Part shown: positions 47,891 through 60,417 of the stretch, in pieces
Numbering within the stretch: position 1 is the stretch's first letter
Layout of the letters: every line of letters starts with the position of its first letter
Assembly: GCF_008831285.2 (NCBI RefSeq)
Contig: NC_045138.2
Span: 6,231,205-6,295,204 of the forward strand
Reading direction: 5' to 3'
DNA length: 64,000 bases
DNA from: Nymphaea colorata
Taxonomy: Eukaryota > Streptophyta > Magnoliopsida > Nymphaeales > Nymphaeaceae
Made by a program: the position numbers and the translations under genes
Notes under the pieces: model-generated
The model's database searches: none
Told to the model about the DNA's origin: nothing
The model's input: only the letters and a program-made list of their open reading frames with translations

Positions 47891-48530
47891 TCTAGCGAGA
47901 CACATGTTTTCAGAAACAAAATCTCATTGAAACAGTGTTTTACTCAAACCAGATGCCCTCTTAGGAAGACAACAAACAATTAGAAGGAAATGCGACATAG
48001 ATAGCTGTGGGAATTAAGCCTAGAAAATGGCTTCCTCTTCACCAAGTAGCTTTAGGCACGTCTAGGGGATGGAAGGTGACTCCCTTCATTGTCAAAGGCT
48101 CAAACAAGGGCCAGCATCACACACTGTCTATTTTGGTGAGGACAATCAGAGCAATTTTGAAGATAAAGCATTGAAGCAGGTTACCTGAGAAGCCAACAAC
48201 TGTAGGGAATGTGGACTTCTATTTATAGATAAGAACGAACATTGGTTGAATGGGGTGAAAGGAGTATTAGAAGCTTGCTGCCATAGCCAATAGATCATAT
48301 AGAGTTCAGATTTCTAATGTTAACTCTGCTCTTGGCACGACTACTCTTTTGGCCAACAACCTGTAAGGTTTCTGCAGTGTATTATTTATTGATGTATTTG
48401 TGTATGCTATTCAGCTCCTTCTTGGGTTTCCATTTTGATGTTAGTGGTAACCAAGTTTTTGTTGTGCATACCATCTTTGATTAAGAAGGTAAGGTGGCCA
48501 TTTGCCCCCACAGATTCCTTGCATAAAGGA
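47891..48530. other. Single-copy stretch
   Basis: No counterpart in the window and no recognisable gene. Less repetitive than its surroundings. It contains a TATA-like 'ctatttatagataag' near 48,221, but no coding frame downstream supports a promoter. Confidence 0.4.
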
Positions 48531-50030
48531 GGATCAGATCATCAATGGCCATAGTGGGGATACAGAATGACTTCTTGTCATTCGTAGTGTTCTCTCCTTC
48601 GGTATTCAAGCCCTCCTTCTCTTTGTGTGCATGTGTTTGTCTATTTGATAAGAGCGCCCCTTCTGACAACATTTGGGAGAGAAAAGGGCATGTCCTCTCT
48701 TTCCATTCTCTTTCTTCTTTCTTCGCTCCCCTTCATTTTCTCTTTTTCACTCCCTTTTTCTCTATTTCTTTTTGGCTATTTCATTATTCCCTCTCTCACT
48801 AACACACATGATATATGTACATAGTGAGAGAGAAATTGGTATATGGAATACAAAAAGAAATAGAAAAGGTGGCTCAAAAAGATAGGTCATAAGGTGGTCA
48901 CTACAGCATGCATAGCATGAGGTCCATATGACACCATTGCTCATTATCTGCTTAAGCAAGGAGAGAGAAGAGAGAGAGAGAGAGAGGGGGAGGGGTGAGA
49001 AAGGAATTAGAGAAAAAATACGAAGGAAAGAGAACACAAAAAAATATGAAGAATGAAAAGCAGAAGAATGAGAACAAAAAGAAGAGGACGTGCCCTTCTC
49101 TCTCAACTGCTGCCAACAAGTGGCGCTCTTCTCACACAAATGCACATAAACAGAAACAGGAGGAGGGTCAAAGTACTGGGGGAGAGAATAGTGCGAATGC
49201 TGAGAAATCATCCTCTTTCCTTGTTGTGGCTGTTGATGATCTGACAATCCTTCTCTCTGGGTACCCACTTCCACCTCCTCATGTCTTTCTCTCACTCTGT
49301 GTCACTCTCCTTAGAGAAAAATGGGGTTATTGGGGAGTTTCATTCAAAGAACGCCTATTGTTCTCCTTCGACAAAGTTGCAATAAGCCTTGTTTTCGACC
49401 CGTTTTCAAGTTGTTTGGTCCTTCAATGTTTTGAAAATCTGTTAGTAATTAGAGTAGAGTGTTTTTAATTTTGTTTTCAGTTTTTTTCTAACAGAAATTG
49501 TTGTGACATCATATCCCTAAGGGAGTTGGCACAATGGAAGGGTTGGAGGTTGGTAGGAAGTCCATTTATTGCTCATGGGGCATCTTGAAAATAGGATATA
49601 CTGATATGCAACATGAAACAGACGTGTACGTGCATTACAAACAGGTTTGGTACCTTGGGGAGATGGTGGTTCGGCTCTCCTGTTATGCGGCATGATAAAC
49701 TACTCCTACTACTCAACAAATTATTGTGAAGTTTTACTATGCCCAAGGCAGTTGCTCTCTTTCCATTGGTTAAACCCATACCACGTGCACCACATCATTC
49801 TGAGCTCCCTTCAACATAACCTTAATAAGTGATGCAAACTCTTATCTCGACCAACACCGTGCCTTCTTAATTAACATGTTCGCCACATGCAAGATAGTAG
49901 GCCTTAAGCATATGAGAAATCATAAAGCAAACTTAAGGGAAGAAGATGTAAGGATTGCCGAAAATTTTAAATAGGATGCTCATGACCTTATAGATTCGTT
50001 TCTAGTAGAGTGGTGTAATGTGTGTGCATG
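48531..50030. repeat. U3 module, copy 3
   Basis: Collinear with 23,080-24,702. Contains (AG)n near 48,961-48,986. The overlapping plus (48,995-49,468) and minus (49,295-48,762) frames are composition artefacts shared with copy 2. Confidence 0.65.
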
Positions 50031-50560
50031 TTGTTTGATTGGTGAACTGCATCATGGAAGAGAAAGCTGAGGAGTGTGGTTAGAAAGAAACAACTCAAGG
50101 GTCAACTACTTTGATAAAATTGGAGATGTGTAAAGTGGGGTTTTAGGTTATCGAGGCATATCTAATATATAATATTATATTGTTCTATTGCATAGCATAG
50201 TATGTATCATATAGTTAATTTGAACATAAATATATGTAATGATTTCCTTAAATAAATTCATGTAAGTTATACATAAAAATTCATGTAGTAAGCAAGATAT
50301 ATACTCAAATCTAATAGAAAGAAAGTATATAGCTACAATCACAAGAAAAAAAAAACACATCAAGCAAAAGCCATGAGTCATATAAAATAAAATTCTTTAA
50401 GAAAACAAGTGAAAAAGTAACTTCATCATCTGGCACACATTCACAAGCGTGTGATTCATAGATCTTAAGAATACCTTCAGCAAGCTGAGTAGGCTACTAG
50501 GATTCGTCCTCCAACAATCAAATTTAAAGAAAAAACTATCTATAAGCAGGAAAGACATTG
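50031..50560. other. AT-rich spacer, copy 3
   Basis: Collinear with 25,063-25,540. No gene seen. Confidence 0.5.
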
Positions 50561-51105
50561 GAACTTAACCTTTTAGGCAACAGTGCATGTATAAGTAAAA
50601 AAGCTCAAGTCTCAATGTAGTGATAACAAAGATGGCAATTTTAGATTCTTATATTATTATTGATGTTGGATGTTGCCTAATACTTAGCACTACCAACTGT
50701 ACATTCCAAAGTTCGATAATTCATATCTAAGTTTTACAAACTTATGCTTTTGCCATATTTGAGTGAATGTATAGGGTTGGCCAGAAGGCCTCATATTCAC
50801 CATGGTTTCATAACTTGGATGTCATAAACTTATAAAGTGGCAAATATAGTGGCAGCACTACGGTGACAAATGATTCAAGTTTGGAAGTTATACATATGAG
50901 CAAAAAAGACTCATGCATTGAAGTATTCAATAATAAAGATGGAAATTTTAGGTTTTAATATTAATCATAGCTTGAACGCCGCCTAAATTATCACTAACAA
51001 TTGTACGTTCCAAAGTCCAAGCAATTGTATTCAAGTTTTACAAATTTGTTTTACTTTAGAGAGTATAGTTAGTGGAAAGACCCATAATCTCTAACATTAT
51101 TTGAA
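50561..51105. repeat. V array: two diverged monomers, copy 3
   Basis: 'catatttgagtgaatgtat' near 50,755 and 'ttactttagagagtatag' near 51,051 are about 297 bp apart. Counterpart of 25,541-26,095. Confidence 0.65.
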
Positions 51106-52072
51106 AACTTGGATTAAAAAAGAGAGATGTTGTTTGCATCCCAAAATTTATTTCGGTTTTGGAGTGGTTCAGAAATATAAAATTATATTTTCGAAATGAG
51201 AGAGAATAGGGACTCACCTGTCGGTAAGAGGATTGGTCATTCTCGAGGCCTTTACGAGGGGTAACTAACCCAAAGGGTATGCTTATTCTTGATGCACTTC
51301 ATTTTTAATTAAACATCTTATCCATTCTAAGTGTGTGTGGTAAATAGAAATAATGTTGAAGATTCAATGTTTCAAACTTTTGGATGAGAAAATTTTGAAA
51401 GATCATTTGAAAATTCAAGCCACTTTGATTTGAGAGATTTTTGAATAAAGAAACGTTTGCAAATATCATTTGAAAATCTTTGAAAGATAATATGAGTATT
51501 TTGAAGATCGCTTTGCGAAATCAATTTAGTGTTCTTTTAAGAATTTAAGTAAGTTTAAGATTTTGCTCTAATTTAGCTACTACCTAGCTAAAGTTCGATC
51601 TCATCTTGTTTAAGTTCTTTTAGACAGGCTCTTGTGATTATTCGTCAATTCCACAAGTGAATGTGAATGCATGAATGCATTAGTTTTATATGATTGAAAA
51701 CAAATTATTCATTCATATCATATCATTCACCTAAGGATATCCTTATCATCACATTCATCGAAATTTATTTTCATACTTATCCTAAATATTTTCAAAATGA
51801 GGGAAAAAAAAATTGAAAGTAAAATGTGGTTGCAAACTATCAAAAATAATTTCAATATTGAGTTATTACTTGAGTTTTGGTCTTAGTGAAGTCAATAAAT
51901 GAAAATTAAAATTTAGATCTTAAGAAAGAGATATTTGAAACAATGAAAAAAAAGAAAAAAAAGGAAAACATTTTAAGTCAAGAGGAATAACAAGAAAGAG
52001 AGAGATTTTGAAAAGAAAAAAAGAAATTTTAAAGAGAGAGAGAAGAGGATGTACATGTGTGTGTGTGTGTGT
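51106..52072. other. AT-rich noncoding stretch ending in (GT)n
   Basis: Collinear with 26,096-27,060. The (GT)n at 52,056-52,072 joins directly to the middle of module M, so about 0.8 kb present in copy 2 is missing here, apparently through a break at the GT tract. Confidence 0.55.
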
Positions 52073-52674
52073 AAAGTATACATTTAAGAGAAGAGAGAAG
52101 CATATTTCAATCTTAGATGAAATTTCGTTTCACCTTGCTCATGTTTTCGGTTCACTCAAAAATAGCTCTTGACTCTATAGAGGAGATTTGAGAGTTATCT
52201 AACATGGCCATGGGAAGATGAAAAAGGAAAAAAAAAAGAAAAGGAAAAGGATTGGGATATTGACTACATCTAATGAGAATGATTTTAGAAAATTAGTCTC
52301 TTTATCCGGATAATCCTAAAGCTTCCTCGAATGAAGCTGCAAGGTGTTGAAAATGTCTCTCCGAGAGGCCTCCTCATGCTTCCTTGTAGAGTGGAAGTTG
52401 GTGAAGCTTTCTCCCAAAGTTGGAGAAGAAGAAGATAAAAGGAGAGAAATAGAGAGAGAGTTAGGGGAAAGACTCTAAGTCTTCAAATGAGAAAGTATTA
52501 TAGGTTTTCCAAGAGTTAGCTCACGCACAAGAGAGAAGATTTTGAAGACATTGATAGAGAGTTTTGGAGTCAAAACTTAAAATTTGAATTTAACAATATT
52601 TTCATGCGAATTTCAAGTATTTTTGAATTTATTTAAAATTTTATTTTCAATAGGTTTTGACCAAATGAGATTGG
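52073..52674. repeat. Module M, copy 3 (3' part)
   Basis: Collinear with 8,936-9,540. Begins 'aaagtatacatttaagagaa'. Confidence 0.6.
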
Positions 52675-53109
52675 CTCTCAGACCTGCAAACACCCCTTTG
52701 GGAGTGTGGGCAGGGCTAGTGATCACTTAGCAGACCAAAACAGCCCTCAAGGGGTGTTTTTTAGCCAAAAATGGGCCTGCGCGGTTGTAATTAGGCGCAC
52801 GTGTGCCGTGGCCAGCAACTGCATCTGGCGTGACAGTGCCAGGTCGCTGTCGCGGTCGCATCACTCGTGGCAGTGCGTGGCGCGGCTGTGCGCCTTGGTC
52901 AGAGCGTATGGCCTGGCCATGTCGGCCAGGACGTTTGGAGTGTGCAGGCATGCCCACTTATTGGTTTGCTTTGGACCAATAAGGGGTGGCTTTTGCCCCT
53001 GGCTTCCAAGGTGGTCCCACACATAAAACAACATAAAAATGATTTTTAAAACACACATTTTAAAGGGAAAAATGATCTTTTGTTACAGACAGCAACAACT
53101 ACATTTTGC
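52675..53109. repeat. GC-rich patch, copy 3 (longest version)
   Basis: Contains the ~110 bp at 52,748-52,860 ('ggcgcacgtgtgccgtggcc' region) missing from copies 1 and 4. It carries the same hairpin and 'ggaccaataaggggtggctt' once, at about 52,972-52,991. Frames on both strands (52,706-53,026 and 52,957-52,727) follow from GC richness. Confidence 0.65.
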
Positions 53110-53790
53110 GTGGTTTCGAGCTCATTTTAGATCTAGATCGGGTTCGCTTGGTCGCCAATGTGTTCTAGTCGATGCACAAGGAGTGGACCAAGGATTAGAT
53201 GAGTGGTTTAGGCTCAAAACATATTTTTAAAGTTTTTTTTTTTGGCACGAGATTGAGACGCAAAACGAAAGCATGGTATGTGCATGCGCACAAGTCGCTC
53301 AATAGTATCAAAATTTGTTATTTTGGCCTCGACTTTGGATTTTGAGTTGGAATTCTTGATTTGAGTCCAAACTTCGGTTTTGGATCTAATTTGGACATAA
53401 GAGCGGCTTTATGAGTCCGTTTTCCTAGTTTAGACTTAAGTCATTTGTTGGCTCAATGACAGACTTTGTCTTCGTATTTCGTATCAAGGTATGTATTTTA
53501 GATCTAGGACTTGGATTTGGATCCAAATGTTCATCTAAAGTTGAATTTTGGAATTAAATCTTACATTTGGATTCAAATATGGGTCTAGAGATTTGGATCG
53601 AGTGATCGAGAATTGGACTTGGATATGGCTATAGAAGTTTGTCTTGGATCTAGGATCGAAATTTGAACTTGGATACAAATTTAGAAGTCTGTTTTGGGTT
53701 GAGCTTGGACTCGGGGTCCAAAATTAAACCCAAATCACTGTAAAGATGGTTGAAATAACCGAGAATCTTGTTTGAATGAAATACAGTCTT
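53110..53790. repeat. W module, copy 3
   Basis: Collinear with 28,801-29,480. Absent from copies 1 and 4. Confidence 0.65.
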
Positions 53791-54640
53791 CTGAAAAAAA
53801 TTTGGGGTGATAATAGATGTAGTACTAAAACAACTGTAATTAAATAAACTTTGGGATCTCCAGGTATAGATAAAAGAAAAAAACATATCTTGATGTATTC
53901 TGGAACGTGGATGTCAATTTTTAGTATTATTATTGACATTGTATGTTGCTTAACATTTAGTACTACCAATTGTACATTCAAGAGTTCAGAGTCTTTGGAT
54001 CTAACTTTCCTACCTATGCTTGTACTTTATTTGAGACAATAAAGTAGGAAAAAAGACCTCTCATATGCATCATTGTTCAAAAGCTTTCATGCAGTAGATG
54101 CATATATAAAATGGGAGATATAGTGCCAACACTAGGGCAACAAATGATTTAAATTTGAGAGTTATAGTTGAAAAAGCTCATGTGTCAATGCATTCAATAA
54201 CAAGGACGAGAATTTTATGTTTTAATATTGCAATCATTGAATCCCACCTAAATGTAGCATTAACAATTGTATGTTCCAAAGTCATGAGATCCTTTATATT
54301 CAAGTTTTTTCCTAATTTAAACTTGTGATTTACTTGAGAGAGTATAGTTGGTGGAAAGACAGCTCATATCCACAATTGTCTAAAACTTACATATAAAGTA
54401 GGAGATATGGTGCAAAAGCTACTCACAATTGATTCAAATTTAGGAGTCATATGTACAAGTAAAAATGCTTGTCTCCTAATGTATTCAATAACAAGGATGG
54501 GAATTTTAGATTTAATGTTCATGTCGTCACTGGATGCTGCCTAAATTTAATGCTAGCATTTATACTTTTGAATGTGTGAGTCTCAGTATTTAAATTTCTA
54601 ATTTAAGCTTATGTTTTATTTGGGAGAGTATAGTTGATGG
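53791..54640. repeat. V array: about three monomers, copy 3
   Basis: Landmarks near 54,027, 54,330 and 54,615 give spacings of about 300 and 285 bp. Collinear with 29,481-30,320. Confidence 0.75.
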
Positions 54641-54683
54641 AATTAAAGACCCCTCATGGCTTCAAGGCCTCATCGGCTTTGCC

Positions 54684-54881
54684 TTGCATGCCTTCATGGC
54701 TTCAAAGCATGGTCAGGTCTTTGTATTTCAAAACAAGGCAGGATTGAAATCTAGGCGGATCATAAGAGATGACAAGAGCCACAAGTTGGCTTTCCGAGAG
54801 CAAGCAGTTATATGTGGTGGGCTTCATTGTAACAAAATTCTGAAAGCTTGTCGGAGCTGGCACAAAGGACAGCAATGCTAA
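54684..54881 (+). CDS. Small conserved ORF A, copy 3
   Basis: 65-codon frame differing from 10,572-10,769 by one early residue (Lys for Arg in ASKHGQ). Function unknown. See the copy 1 entry for the argument that it may be a gene fragment. Confidence 0.3.
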   Translation: MHAFMASKHGQVFVFQNKAGLKSRRIIRDDKSHKLAFREQAVICGGLHCNKILKACRSWHKGQQC

Positions 54882-55032
54882 GCTAATTTCCTACTTTGTT
54901 TCCCTGCTCATCACCTTCTTGGTTTACCTTGCTTATGTCTATGCTTGTTTCCCTTTCTAGTTCATCAGTCTCCCTGACACACTCGTACGAACTTGACTTG
55001 CTGCTTGTACCAATACAACTCTTCTTTACTAT

Positions 55033-55345
55033 TAGGGTTGTACATGAGCTGAGTCAAGCTTGAGCTTGGTCAGCTCGACACTAGTCAACACATACTTAAT
55101 TTGCTTGCCTGGACCTTGAGCAGTGAGTCAAGTTGTATAAGGTCAGGTGGAGCTGGACTTGATAGACTGGGTCCCAGCTAGAGCTGGCTTGTTTAAGCTC
55201 GTTTACCAACTGACAACTGTCATTTGACTTGATCTGTTTCCTTTGTTTTACGAGTTTATGTAGTTTGAATTTGACTCATTTAGAAGCTGAGTTTACTGAG
55301 TGAGTTCAAGTCAAGCTCGAGTTGGCTCGACTCATTATATATCAC
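55033..55345. mobile_element. Nonautonomous 'agctcgag'-type repeat, copy 3, no (AT)n
   Basis: Same repeat as 10,915-11,336. The long (AT)n is missing, and 'tgttttacgagtttatgtag' joins the two halves directly. Confidence 0.5.
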
Positions 55346-55563
55346 GACTCAATGCCAATGATACGTGTGGGAACAATGTGAAATCAACCGAATATCTGAA
55401 TGATATTCAGCTCCTCGACAATGGAAACAGAGTTTCTCTGGTTGAGAATGTCTACTGGAGAATGTCACCCATCAATTCAGTTAGGAGATTTCTTTACAAG
55501 CTAGAAGGTAGTTCCTATTCCAATTCATTATCAAACATAGAGAAAAATACTTATTTTCCTTAA
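55300..55563 (+). CDS. Conserved ORF B, copy 3
   Basis: 87-codon frame with the conserved core YISRLNANDTCG to SVRRFLYKL starting near 55,339. Differences from copy 1 are mostly single substitutions (Asn-Asn for Asn-Met, Glu for Lys, Asp for Asn). The C-terminus differs because the sequence after FLYKL diverges. Family unknown. Confidence 0.4.
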   Translation: MSSSQARVGSTHYISRLNANDTCGNNVKSTEYLNDIQLLDNGNRVSLVENVYWRMSPINSVRRFLYKLEGSSYSNSLSNIEKNTYFP

Positions 55564-55845
55564 TTTACATAACCTTACTTCCATTGAGTATTGTTTCAAG
55601 ACATGGAACCAATGCCCTTTACAAAAACTATTTATCCTCGTTGGCACAAAGGCAGTAAAAAAAGAAAGCCTAGATTTTAGGGCGCTGATTATGTAACAAA
55701 TTAATTTATGTGGGGGAACCACTATGCAAATAAAATAAATTGTGTGGTTCTAGATGGGCACAGCACACCCAGCTCTGCCATTAAGCTAATTGATAATAAG
55801 TTGGTGCACATCATAATATATTACACTTAACTTATGGATTTATAG

Positions 55846-56120
55846 AAGAACGTAAGACTTAGTTGTTAAAGTATATATACTCAACAGGAAGGTTATTCGG
55901 ATTATCTCACATTTGCTTCAGTAGTGAAATTAATTAAATATTGGGAAATATTTTCTCTTTATTGAAGGAACTAAGAGTTGGTGACTTCAAATGGATATTC
56001 ACAATGTCTTTCTTCATAACGTATCTTCAATGAGGTAGAGATTGATATGCAAATTGAATAGTGTGTTGTACGGACTTAAATAATGTCCTTGGAACTGTTG
56101 GGTGAGCAACAAGAATATAA
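55846..56120 (+). pseudogene. Heavily decayed copia RT relic, copy 3
   Basis: Counterpart of 31,426-31,760 with the same block order and additional small deletions. Recognisable mainly through the aligned copy. Confidence 0.45.
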
Positions 56121-57149
56121 TATCATACAGCGGCAAACAAGAGAAACGAAACCCCCACCCTTCACCTCAAGTATTTATTCAACAATTTTCATGAAAAGAG
56201 TGACCCTTATTAATATTTCCCTTCTTAAGTTATAAACAAAAAGTAACCCCAGAAAAACAGGAAATTTGTTCTAACGATTTTCATATATAATTAAAGTAAT
56301 AACCATATTTATTCAAGTATGTGTGGTATAGATTCTCTGTCACTAAATAAGAAAGAGAGTTGATCATGATATAGATTCTCTTATCCAAATCCGACTCGAT
56401 AGCATTTATGTTCTACAGCACCTCATGAATTTGAAAATCTCATATTCTCGAGTTGTTCCAGTCCAACTTGGTTACAAATATATAATTCATATTGTTAATT
56501 AGATGAGAATCAATCTACAAATTCTGAAATATGAGATCTATATAAAGCTAAAAAATATTAAATAAGACGTTTTCTCAATGCAAAAAGGAAAATTAAGTAT
56601 TTCAAGTGTAGATTTTAAATCGAATCTAAAATAGATTCTTTCAAGAACTATGGATTTTACCGGGATCTTTTGCCATAGCCTATTGTTTACTTCGCGAGGC
56701 TAGTTTTATGCCTTGAACAACTTTTGTAGGGACGGCTTTCACCCTATGTAACTTTTGCCCAGATTTTCAGGCAGACCCCTAAAGGTGTGACTAAAATAAA
56801 AAAAGCTGTTCACTTCCATTTTAAAAAGAGTGACCATGTAGGAAAAGAATAACCTTCATAGAATCAAACAACAAGACAGTAAATGTCATTTTTTGTGAAT
56901 AATTAGGAAAACTTATTTTACATCAAAAAATAGAAATAAAAATGTTCTATTTTTATCAAACGAAGCTTATAATTAATCATATTTAAATTTGATAAAATAA
57001 CTTAAAGTTCAAAGATAAAAAAGTAGTTGCACTTTAGATTTAGTTATCTAATTTATCTCCTGGAGGTAACATATGACATTAGCAAGGACACAATTCCGAG
57101 TATTGCAAATGGGCCAAATCTGGGTCACGAGCTATTTGAGACCACCATA
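56121..57149. other. AT-rich noncoding stretch, copy 3
   Basis: Matches 31,860-32,880 in two segments but lacks the ~1.6 kb that follows in copy 2 (32,890-34,490). No gene seen. Confidence 0.5.
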
Positions 57150-57560
57150 CATAAACCAACATAATCAGATCTAGATCTGGTATGGAAACTATGTGAGGAT
57201 TCAGATCTAATACCTCTTTAGCATGAACACGCAACCCATTTGGCTGGTCAATGGTCACCCTCATAAAGTCTCAAAAGTAGGGATATAAACGGGCCAGACA
57301 TATCAGATTATCAAACAAATACCGAATCCATGGATGTGGTAAAAATAAATTAGATCCATTCAAATTTAAATTGAAATACGGTTTGCTGTTTCACCACTAA
57401 ACATAAATTAGAATAACGTACCCACCAGTATCCGATAAAGATCCTATCTACATAATGAAGCTGGATCTTACATTAGTCGGATCTGAATTCGGTTTTCCAA
57501 AAAATCAGCTCCGGATTCCAATTTGAATTATTCAAATATGCATAGTTAAGTTAGTTAAAA
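57150..57560. repeat. Dispersed 'aacgggtcag/atctgataaa' repeat, copy 3
   Basis: Collinear with 11,863-12,260. Confidence 0.45.
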
Positions 57561-57909
57561 ATTAAACCCAACACGAAACCAAAACTATATTGCAACCTAA
57601 AAGTCAAGACACAAGACAACTGGTGTAGAATTTTTCTGTTTTAAATTATTTCTCTTTGTTTAATTAGAAGTAACATAGTCTTTTTATGTATGTCTTGACA
57701 TTTCTTTTTTAAAATTTTTTCGTAAACTTATGTGCAAATTTTCAAATATTAGTCAGTCTTTTGTGACAGATCAAAGTTGAGCAGTTAGCTGTAAAGGCCT
57801 CACACATAAATGAATGAATTAGATCAATAATAAACAAATAAATGGATCACTTGATTTACTAGGCAAAGGTCTAAGCATAATGTTCTTAGACTTCTGAGCA
57901 AATAGTGCA

Positions 57910-58574
57910 TGCTTTACAAATAGGTTAAAAAGTTTTCACAAGGGTTTTGGACGGGCAAATGATCATGCAAATGTTGAGCTTGGGCATTTCGTTTTAACTT
58001 GCTCTGGTCTTTCCTGTTACATTAACAAGTAGGCACTGCCGTAAAGCTATGTCATCCTTATGACCACACAAGAGCTCAAATCCTTCGACCATCTTGAGTT
58101 CCATCCAACCACGGCTACACAATGGTTCGGATAAATGTGATTAAATGCACCATCTGAACCCGGATGGAGAAATCCACAAGTCCATCATGAGCATGTCGTT
58201 GCTTAAAGATTTCCACTGTGTTGTATACAAAGTATGTACTTGTTGTCTACCTACCTGTAAACTTCATCATGAAAGTTCCACAGTCAAAAAATTCGAGAGC
58301 AAGTTATAAAAACATTACAGCATCAACAGAATAAATTTTTTGATATATATTTTTCCATAGATGCTGCTATATTTTTTGAAGTAAGAAGACATAACTTTAG
58401 TCTCTAAGCAGTGGCATGTTTAAGAGGATGGCATAACTTTATCAGCTGCAATTCCTACATGTTAATGTGAGAGGAAAGACTCAAAGACCAGAGCAAGTTA
58501 AAACGAAATGACCCACAACATTGGCATGCTCGTCCAAAACCTTTTTGAAAACTTTTTAACCTATTTGTAAAGCA
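57910..58574. mobile_element. 665-bp element with ~105-bp terminal inverted repeats
   Basis: Same termini and flanks as 35,305-35,968. Internally it has a short deletion near 58,158 and a ~30-bp insertion near 58,210. Confidence 0.75.
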
Positions 58575-58859
58575 TTGTAAATGGGCCAATCGTATTAGCT
58601 TCAATAATGACACATTCCATCTACTTCGTGGGAGAGAGAAAGGCATCTCCTCTGCTTTCCATTCTCTTTCTTCTTTCTGCATTGTTTTATATATATATAT
58701 ATATATATATATCGTCCAAAACCTTTCTGAAAACTTTTTAACCTATTTGTAAAACATTGTAAATGGGCCAATCGTATTAGCTTCAATAATGACACATTCC
58801 ATCTACTTCGTGGGAGAGAGAAAGGCATCTCCTCTGCTATCCATTCTCTTTCTTCTTTC

Positions 58860-58914
<55 letters not shown>
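58531..58914. repeat. Local tandem duplication (~182 bp) including (AT)n
   Basis: 58,531-58,712 and 58,713-58,914 repeat the end of the TIR element plus the start of U3. Each ends in (AT)n (58,689-58,712 and 58,863-58,914). Copy 2 has only one unit at this place. Confidence 0.85.
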
Positions 58915-58916
<2 letters not shown>

Positions 58917-59184
58917 CCGTTCTCTTTCATCCGTATTTTTTTCTCTTATTCATTTCTCTCTCTCTCCCCCTCTCTCTCTTCTCTCTAGTTCTTCAAGGGG
59001 ATAAAGAGAAATGGTGCCATAAGAAACACCTCAAATTAAGCATGGGAGGAGGACCACCTTAAAACTTTTATTTTCTTTTTGATCCCCTTTCTCTATTTAT
59101 TTTCTTCTATTTCATTATTCTGTTTCTCTCTCCCTCTTTCACACACACACACAGATTCTCTCTCTATCTCTCACACACACTTTA

Positions 59185-59239
<55 letters not shown>

Positions 59240-60158
59240 AGAGATAGAGATGTGTAAGGAATAAGAAAAGAAATAGAAAAGGTGGCCAATAAAGAGAGAA
59301 AATGCCTTAGGGTTGTCATTTGCACCATTCATAACATGTGTCCCTATGACACCATTGCTCATTGTCAACTTAAGCAAGGAGAGAGAAGAGGGAGAAGGTG
59401 AGAAAGGAATTAAAGAAGAAATATGAAGGAAAAAAGAACCAGAAAAATATATATAAAAAAGAAAAATAGAAGAAAGAGAACAGAAAGCATAGGACGTTCC
59501 CTTCTCTCTCAACTGTGGCCAGCAAAGGGTGCTCTTATCACACAAATGTACAAGCACACAAAGAGGAGGAGGGCCAAAGCACCAGGGGAGAGAATAGCAG
59601 AAATGCTGAGGAGTCATTCTCTCTCCTTGCTGTTGCAGTTGATGATCTGGTCCTACTTTTCTCCAGTTATCCACTCCACCTCCTCCTTCTCTCTCTCTCT
59701 CACTGTGTGCCTCTCTCATTAGGAAAAAACTGGAGTTATTGGGAAGTTACATTCATAGAACGTGTATTTTTTTCTTTGATGAAGTTGCAATAAGCCTTAA
59801 TTTCGATATGTTTTTTGAGATGGTTGGTCCTTCAAGAAAATCTACTATTAATTAGAACAAAGTGTTTTGAACTTGGTGTTGAGTTTTCTTTTATGGAAAT
59901 TATTATGACGTCCTATCCTTGGGGATTGGGTCATGGGGCATCAGCTTCTTTTGCTTTAAAAGGAGAAACACAGATGTACAAGTTGAAACACAATAGAGCT
60001 TTGCAGTAAAATCATGTCCAAAACCCTGAGAAGATGATGCTTTCAAGTATCTTGTTGGGTGACATGATAAAAGCCTCCTCCAACTCTTTGAACAAATCAC
60101 AGTAACGTTTCATTATGCCAGAGGCAGTTGCTTTCTTTCCATTGGTTGAACACATAAC
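58915..60158. repeat. U3 module, copy 3 second instance
   Basis: Collinear with 36,106-37,300, with an expanded (AT)n at 59,188-59,238. It stops within 'ggttgaacacataaca' and is joined at about 60,159 to the start of copy 4. Confidence 0.7.
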
Positions 60159-60280
60159 ATTGTAAAAAGAAGGTGTTAACTCAAAGAGAGAGACATATAG
60201 ATTCTAAAGAGAGACAGTGGGAATCTATAAAAGAATATGTTAAATCAAAGAGAGAGAAAAGAGAAAGAGAGATATTCATG

Positions 60281-60375
<95 letters not shown>

Positions 60376-60417
60376 CATGTATATACACATATACATATAT
60401 GAAAACTAAAATTAAGA
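60159..60417. repeat. Start of partial unit copy 4, with (AT)44
   Basis: Begins 'ttgtaaaaagaaggtgttaa', matching 8,261 on. The (AT)n at 60,287-60,374 is about 88 bp. Confidence 0.75.

Noticed and set aside
48200-48260. TATA-like box in single-copy DNA as a gene promoter
   Set aside because: No coding frame or exon structure follows that I can support.
60173-60409. ORFs made of Tyr-Ile repeats across (AT)n tracts, also at 11,109-11,345 and 58,601-58,930
   Set aside because: Direct translation of microsatellites, not genes.
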